NCBI GenBank assembly: GCA_963576735.1
Contig: OY755171.1
Location: 22,666,182-22,730,181 of the forward strand
Source: Bedellia somnulentella
Taxonomy: Eukaryota; Arthropoda; Insecta; Lepidoptera; Bedelliidae
Length of the DNA: 64,000 bases
Reading direction: 5' to 3'
A program made the position numbers and the translations under genes. The notes below the pieces were generated by a model. It ran no database searches. It saw only the letters and a list, made by a program, of their open reading frames with translations, and was not told the DNA's origin. This document shows positions 25,901-34,900 of this stretch, one piece after another. Within the stretch, counting starts at the first letter, position 1. The number at the start of each line of letters is the position of its first letter.

Positions 25901-28900
25901 ATGATCAAAATTGAAAACACTCCCATGCAAAGGAATAAAACTTGCTGAAAATGTGATTATATAATAAAATTTAATACATACTGGTCCGTAGTAGTTTTTA
26001 TTTCACTTTCTACTAACAGCACTTTTAGTGAGTCGAAATCGTGTCCTAAAGTCAGTCTCATCAAGGATTTCAAAATAATTTGAGCGAGGACAAATTACAC
26101 CGGGCCTTCGAGGACGCATAATATGTTCATTATATTCGTCAATGTCGTCTTCCAAAAATTCAAATAGGTCCATGTTAGAGCACTTCTTATAACAATTTGA
26201 AAATTGGTAAAGCAGTTTCATAATTTACCGTCTACAAGTTGGGGAAAATAATGAAAAAGGTTTCTTATCTGCCGGATAAGAATTTAACAGCCACTTGATG
26301 TGACTGATAAGATACCAGGGAGTTTATCTGCAAGATATTACTATCTGAGACCTGTGAAACCGAAACTTGTTGTTTACACGGCAGATAAGTGCCGAATAGA
26401 CTATCAGAGAGTTTATCTGTGAGTGGTGAAACTGTCCCTAAGGGCCAGCGCTGACTGCCGGCATGGCATGGCAAAGGATTTTGGTACAGATATAGCATTT
26501 TAAATCTTATTACCATGAGTATATAATTCATTTTACTTCATTTTGACACAACGATGTCGACGTTCTGTCCTACCGCGGCCTCCCTCGGCATCGTTGTGTC
26601 AAAATGAATTCTATACGCATGGTAATAAGATTAAAAATGCTATATCTGTACCGAAATCCTTTGCCATGCCATGCCGGCAGTCAGCACCGGCCCTTAGTTG
26701 CCTGTTACTGACTTACGGAAAAAAATAGGTTGGAGTGCTTCTAAGCCGAAAATATGCAGAAAAATTATATGTATAAATGTCTGTATTTTATGTGAGTGTT
26801 TGTTTTTTGTTTTAAATACACTCTGTTAATTCATATTTGGTTCCGTAAAAATAAACCAGTATTTTATAATGTATTATCCATCTATCTGTTTATCAAGTTT
26901 CTGAAAATATAGTTTCTTCAGCAAGAGGCAATTTAGGAAATTTTCTTTTTTTTGTTTTGATTTTATGTATTTTAGATATTTTTGCAAAGCCAGGGGGTGG
27001 TTCCGTTTATGTTTAATGTAATCTTTTCGGCTACCGCAACACTTTAATGAGACGTTTTAAGGAACGCTTTAGAGCTAGTCACAAGTCATTAGATCGTATC
27101 TTACTCTCAGTATTGTTAGCTTAACTTAGATCTCACCTCTACACTATAACACTTGCAGGTCCGTTACTACCGCCCCCGACCGGCGTGACCGGCGGCGACC
27201 GCGACGAGATGGCGTTGGCGATATACGTTAGTAAGTACCACCAACTTAGTATTAAGATTATTACAGCATATCGTTGTTGTTTATCCAAATAAATAAACGT
27301 ATATTAACATAGAACATAACTCATTACTCTACTTAACATACATGCCCTAAATTCCAGAGGTACATCTTCTGATAATCTCGTGATTTTGTCTCTTAATTCA
27401 GAGTACCGACGTTTTCCTTGTACAGTATTCACGTGATAGATAGTAGATATTTATATCATCGTTAACCTTGATAAAGTAACCACACATATGACCTCACTGT
27501 AGGGTTTAGAACTTTACACTTAAATGAATGCTATGAAATGATGGAACACTTGACATAAACATTACATAAACATAAACGTTCACGCCGTATATCCCCGAAG
27601 GGGTTGGCAGAGGTACTAATACTTCTGAACATCACGTGACTTTGTCACCTGGTGTTCAGAGTACCCACGTTTTGCATGGACAGTGTACTCACGTGATAGG
27701 GGGCAGGCCTATCGCCGTTTTGTACGAATACACTGTCACATGACTAAGTACAACTCAGCCATGTGGGTTTCCTCACGATGTTTTCCCTCACCGTTAACAA
27801 CCATGATAAATTAACCACACATATGTCTTTAGAAAAGACAAATTGGTGTAGGCCCGACCCAGGATTTGAACACTAGTCGTTTGCACGATAACCGAGTGTT
27901 CTACCCACTGGGCTATCACGGTTGGTTATCACACTTGATATGTTATGATAATTAACTTATACTTCGTTGCTCTGTATATTCAGTAAGCACCAGCCTAGTT
28001 GAATACCGAATTTAGAATTTTCTTGAGCCTTATCTTAAAACTTGCCATCTCTAGTGAAATCGTGAATATAAATCCACGAACTTAAACTTATTTTCACCTA
28101 TCTTTTTATATTCGAGTATTAACGTGATAATATATTTGTACAGGGAAAGTATTGGCTCAGTTGAACTTGAGTTTGCGGACGATGAGCGAGCAGTATCCTG
28201 AGGCGCTGAAAGCTATATTTCTGATGAACAATACGTTGTATCTACTACAGGTGGGTTTAAATATATTGTTATAATTCATGCAGAACTGTAGTAACTAACA
28301 CATATAACAAGGGTATTAATTCAAAAAAGAGTCGTATTTTCTGATAGAATAGAAATTTCTTACTTGCTATACTAAGTCGATTTTAACAAATCCACACCAA
28401 AACCCCTTACGGCACCCGCGGGCAGAAATGTCATACTTTTATGCCAAAACTAGACATAACTTATCTCGTCTTGTTATAATACATCTTCAAATCAAGACCG
28501 CATTTGATTGTTCCTTTGCATAAGTTCTGCGATGATAATGGTTACGATTGAATAGAATTTAGCCGTGTAATGGCTTAGAATAACACTACCCCATTTCTAT
28601 CCGTGGGTGATCGTAAAAGGCGACTAAGGGTATAGGGGCTTTTGAAGTGATTTTTGGGCGAATTGTTTGGAGACCCGTCACCAACAATTATTTATTATTA
28701 CCATCTTTTCCCCACTCAACTTCCAAAAGTGGCTTAGGAGTTTCTCATTCCAAAGCTCTGGCTACACCTTTTAGGGATTTATAGCCGTGAGCATATGTAT
28801 GTATGTGTGAATAGAATGCTATTAACTTTAATTCACATTACAACAGAAAGGTATTATTTCACAGATGTGTTCTTAATTATACTATTATAGTATTACTAAA

Positions 28901-31900
28901 AGCGATCTCTTTCAAAAGGTTAAAAAGTGGTTAGAAAAGACTGAGACTGTTTTTCAATACTATAAAGACTAAGCAAAATTTATTCATTGCATTGCTGTGT
29001 AGTGTCGGCTTAGAATAACACTACCCCATTCCTTCCGGTGGGTGTACGTAAAAGGCGACTAACGGTATTGGGGCTTTTAAGGGATTTTTGGGCGATGCGG
29101 TTGGATACCTATCACCAAGAACCTTTATTCCACCATCTTTTCGCCACGCAACTTCCAAAAGTGGCTGCGGAATTTCTAATTCCCTAGCTCTGGCTACCCC
29201 TGCAAGGGATTCATAGCCGTGAGTATATGTATGTATGTATGTTCATTGATAATAAGGATGTTTCCAGAACCTCCAGCGCAGTGGTCTGCTAGAGCTGGTC
29301 CAGCTAGTGGAACCGCAATGCGCGCACAACTACCACGCCATGATGCAGGACTATCGGAACAATTACATTAAGAGGTAATCAGACATACTATCATGGATTC
29401 ACCTAATTTTTTATACAAATGATTTTTGTTGATTAAAATTTGTCATCTAACATAAACATAAACGTTCACGCCGTTTTATCCCCGAAATGCAGAGGTACCA
29501 ATACTCCTGAACTCACATGGCAAGCGCCATCTAGTTTCCAGAGAAGGTACCCACGTTTTGCTTAGACAGTGTACTCACGTGATAGGGGGCAGGCCTATCG
29601 CCGTTTTGTACGAATACACTGTCACATGACTAAGTACAACTCAGCCATGTGGGTTTCCTCACGATGTTTTCCCTCACCGTTAACAACCATGATAAATTAA
29701 CCACACATATGTCTTTAGAAAAGAGAAATTGGTGTAGGCCCGACCCAGGATTTGAACACTAGTCGCTTGCACGATAACCGAGTGTTCTACCCACTGGACT
29801 ATCATGTCGCTAATTTGTCATCTACTCCCAGTCAATATATATATTCAAACTAAAACTTTCCACTTTCAGTAAAATTATCATATTTATGTTTTTAAATATG
29901 TATAACTAGCTGACACCCAACTTCAAACTTTCCGCTTGATAAATCAACTATTATCGAAATTGGCCTATTTCGTTATTTTTCATGCCAAATATCAAAAGAA
30001 TCCGATAAGCTATTTTTGTCATGCACCAAAAGATATCCTGATTTACATTATAATTTTGAATGTTATCTAACTTACTAGTACATAAATGAACTAACCCACC
30101 TCTAACGCTAACTAACATATAAATTCCAGTTGGAGCAAGCTGTTATCCCACTTATCATTGGAAGAGCAGTTCCCAGCCAAACTGCGCGACAAGGATCGAC
30201 AAACTATCAAAGATAAATTCTCGGTAAGAACATGATGGCCTTACATACATACGTATTTCAGCGTACTTCTACTCTGTAATTCCTCAGCCACTTGGAACTT
30301 TTGTGGGGATCAGATTGTATAACAAATGTTTTGGTCATGGGTCTCAAACCGCTCGCTCGAAAATCGGGTAGTGTTATTCTAAGTCGACACTACACATCAT
30401 CATCATCATATAAATGTAATTACCATTTATAAACATACATACGGGTATAAATACCAAAGCTTTAGAATTTGAAAATCCTCCGCCTCTTTTGAAAGGTGAA
30501 TTCGGAAATGATTGTAGAATAAATAAAGGTTTTCGACCACATCACTCTACAAGCACTTCAACAAGCCACAAAATTAATTTTTTTTTACATACATACATAC
30601 ATATACTCACGCCATTAATTCCCATTGGGGTAGGCAGAGACTATCGATCGCCACTTCGTACGATCCTGACAAACCTCTCTAGCTTCGTTTACATCCGTCA
30701 ATCTTTTCATACATGCTCTTTTATTCTTCATACTTCGGACGCCAGCCTTTTTGAGCACACTCTCAATTTGGTCCAAGTGTGTTCTCCGTGGTCGTCCTCT
30801 ACTAACATTACCATCCACACTAGCTCTGTAGATCCCTTTTACCAATTTTCTATCATCCATCCTCTCTATGTGCCCAAACCATCTCAACATTCCTTTTTCT
30901 ATCTTTCTTACAATATCATCTTTCACACCACACTTTTCACGAATAACGCTATTTCTCACTCGGTCACACAATCTAACATTACAAATTTTTCTGAGGGACC
31001 TCATCTCTACTGCATTCACTCTGCTCTCATGCTTCTTCTGCCACACCCAACATTCGCTTCCATACATAAGCGTAGGAACAAGAACAGCATCATGCACAGC
31101 CATTCGGGCCTTTTCAGACACCGATTGACTGATCATTAGGCTATTCATTGCTCCATTTACCGCATTACCCTTTTTCACTCTTCTTTCAATGTCTTCATCA
31201 CATTTTCCATCCCTTGTAAACAAACTTCCCAGATATACAAACTCCTTCACCTGTTCCACATCCTTACCATCAATCGCAATCACGCATTCTTTCACATCTT
31301 CCTGTCTCTCAAAAACCATAGTTTTGGGCTTATCCACATTCACCCTCATTCCCTTTCTTACAAAAGACTCACATGCAATATTCATCATCTCTTGCACCTC
31401 TTCTGCCGACGATGCAAGTAGCACTTGATCGTCAGCATACAAGAGGCATTTAATGATGAATCCACCCATCCTTAGTCCATAATCACTTTCACGCAACTCT
31501 GTCAAACAGTCATCCATGAACAAATTGAAGAGCCACGAAGAAGCTACACATCCCTGTCGGACACCCCTAGAGATTCCGAACCAGTCAGTGTTTTCCCCGT
31601 TTACTCTTACACATGCACTAGAATCCTCATAGAGTGATACCAATGCACGTATAAGTTGACTCCCCAAACCGAACTTGGATAACACCTCCCATAAACACTT
31701 TCTTACCACCCTATCATACGCCTTCTCTAAATCAATGAAGGAGCAATACACCTTTTGGTTCTTAGCTAAGAACTTTTCAGTGATACTCCTTAGAGAGAAG
31801 ATTTGATCCATACATCCCATTCCTTTCCTAAATCCCGCTTGCACATCCCATATTTTCTCATCAGTTTCATTCATCACTCTTTCAATCAGTACCTTAGCAT

Positions 31901-34900
31901 ACAATTTACCAACAATGCTGAGTAAGCTGATGCCGCGGTAGTTTTTAGCCTCTTGGTGCGACCCCTTTCCTTTATATAGAGGCACAATCACCGCCTTGCA
32001 CCAGTCTCGAGGAACTTTGCCACTCGACCAGCATTTTTGGAAAAGGAAGTACAACCAAGAAGCCACCAACCCTTTACCAGCCCTCAGCATTTCGATAGTA
32101 ATCCTATCATACCCTGCCGCCTTCCCTACTTTCATACTTTTCATTGCTTTCATTATTTCTTCCATACTAATCTCACTGTCACTGAAATCACCCATCTCTT
32201 CGTTTCAATCAACATTACTGTCGATTGGCGAAGAAATGGATGCATCCTCTTTTTCAAACAGTCCCTCAAATTTTTTTTTTTTTATTTTGTTTATATTGAA
32301 TTTATTTATTTTGTATATTGTTTTGCTTGTATACTATTTTACTGTACTTTTAAAGGTGTGTCCAAACATTGAGCGGCATGTGTGCGCGGCTGCCGCGCTA
32401 TGTTTGTACAACCGCCGCGCGCGAACGTTGCTCAGTATCGGTCAGCGATAAACGTGTGTGGACGTGTTCAGAGTTGCGCGCGTGCTAGTGGTACATACAA
32501 TACAACACGCAAAGTGGACAATGAAATGTCAATCACACTGGTTGAAATATATGGCTCTTTTCACCAGTTGTGGGATCCTCGTCATAATGATTATCACAAT
32601 AAAAATATACGCGAAGATCATTGGGACGAAATAGCCAAAAACTTTGAATTACCTAAAAATTATTTAAAAGCTAAAATCAAAAGTCTTATGAGTTCTTTTT
32701 TTAGTATGTTTTTTTGTCTTCTTTGCAATTTTTTTATAATAAGCAGAGCTAAAACACTGACCGCGTTCATTGTAGTTTTGGTTCAGACTGAATTCAAATG
32801 CGGGGTGTGTCCCACATCTGCCGCGCGACTATGCCGCGCCACTATGCCGCGTAAAGATTCGTAGGATAGTCCAAACCAGAGCGCGGCAGAATTGTTTCCT
32901 GGACATGCCGCATGTTGCTGCCGCGCACTTGCCGCTATGTTTGGACACACCTTTATTTGTGTTTGTGTTAAGTGTTGTATTATTATATGCAGCGAATAAA
33001 TATTTTCCTTCTAAATCGCTTCCTACGCTATTAAGTGATTTTTTTAGTAGACGTTTTAGCCTATTTATAAACAAACATAGGTATATTTGTGGCAAGCTTT
33101 ATTCCCGGCATCTAGTGATAGTTCTCTCTGTGCGGAGTCGCTCGCACTCATTATGGATCTCTCTGTGATAGAGACTGTAAATATAGTATAAAATGTCGAT
33201 ATAAATTACCCGACATCGCACCTCCGTATAATTTAGAACAGTCCTGAGGTCACACGGTTCATTTAATTGACATACATACATATACTAACGGCTATAAATC
33301 CCTGAAAAAGGTAGCCAGAGCTAAGGAATCAGAAATTCCTCAGCCACTTTTGGAAGTTGCGTGGGGAAAAGATGGTGAAATAAAGGTTGTTGGTGATGGG
33401 TATCCAACCGCATCGCCCAAAAATCCCTTAAAAGCCCCAATACCGTTAGTCGCCTCTTACGTACACCCACCGGAAGAAATGGGGTAGTGCTATTCTATGC
33501 CGACACTGCACAGCTTGACCATTGCAGAATGGGTCTTTATTTACCAGCATATAACTTCCATAATTTAAACAGGAATATTTAAACGGGTTCGTATCGTTTT
33601 GACAGAGCATGTTATACATTTTTATGGTTCTTGTCAATAATATTTGTTGACAAAAGCAAAATGGGTCTTATTTATAGACACTTATGCCATAATTTAAATA
33701 GTAGGACAAACATACAAACCTAAAAAATAAAGGTTGATTGGAAGAAATCGCGTTAAGGCGATAAGTCCGCTTTTGTGTACATATACTGTTGTACCTATTA
33801 TGTAATATACTGTTTGTGTGTTTTTGTGTATGCAATAAAGTGTTTAAATAATAAATAATACTTACGGGTATAAATCCCTGAAAGGAAGAAAATCCTTAGC
33901 CACTTCTGGCAAATGACTGAGGATAGGTAGGAATCAAATAAAAGTTGTTGGTGATGGGTTTCCAATAGCATCGTCCAACAATCACTTGAAAAGCCCCAGT
34001 ACCCTTAATTGCTTCAAACAAACTCCTACGGGAGAAATGGGGTAGTGCTGTTGTAAGTTTACACTACACAGCTGTCTGCGTCATACGTTAGGATATATTT
34101 GTTATAAGTAGCTGAGCTGAGATATTGCATAGGGCATGAAAACTGAAAAGTTTTCGAAGCGTCAGGCTTTAAAAAAAACATGTAATAACACGCGATTAAA
34201 TATGAGAAATAGTTGTCTTAATTATAATGTGCAATCGTGAAACTCTTAGAAAATACTATGGCTGGGATATTCCTTATTCTTTTGCTCATAAAATTTAGTC
34301 AATGCAAAGTAAAATTTCATTTCTAGTCATTCAATCGCGAGTTCGAGGAGACCAGTCGCTTGCAGCGAGGATACGCCGTGCCCGAGAGAGAACTGCGAGA
34401 GTCGCTCATCAGGGATAATAAGGCAAGAATAACACTACTACACTATCATATCAAACTTGCTTCTAATTGAGGATTATGTGCGGAGTTTATCATCGTATGT
34501 TTCATTCTTCAGTGATTAATTTTACAGAATTAGATGAAAGAAAACTACGCATGTCTTTATAATAGTCAATGGACGCCTTTCGTATGTTTGTTATCTTTCA
34601 TGTGCCAGCAGCTTCTGAAATGTGCAGTAATGTATGGTGTGAGAATGCTTCCATTTAATATTATATATTCCCCGCAAATTGTAGCCCTGTAAACAAGTAG
34701 CTTTAGATTCCAATGGTCCATTTATATTAACAGCATATTTGATAAAAACAATCACCATTAAGGGACTGGCTGATCCTGATTGCTCTTATGATTGCAAACT
34801 TTATAAATGGGTCACAAATATCACTTTAAAAAACTCCACAGGTGTTAGCCCGTTGATTACCGTGACACCAGTTATAGTTTTATATGATTAATTAAAATGT

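Noticed and set aside
30489..31428. Plus-strand ORFs opposite the RTE-like LINE
   Set aside because: Antisense of the RT frame; no signal of their own.
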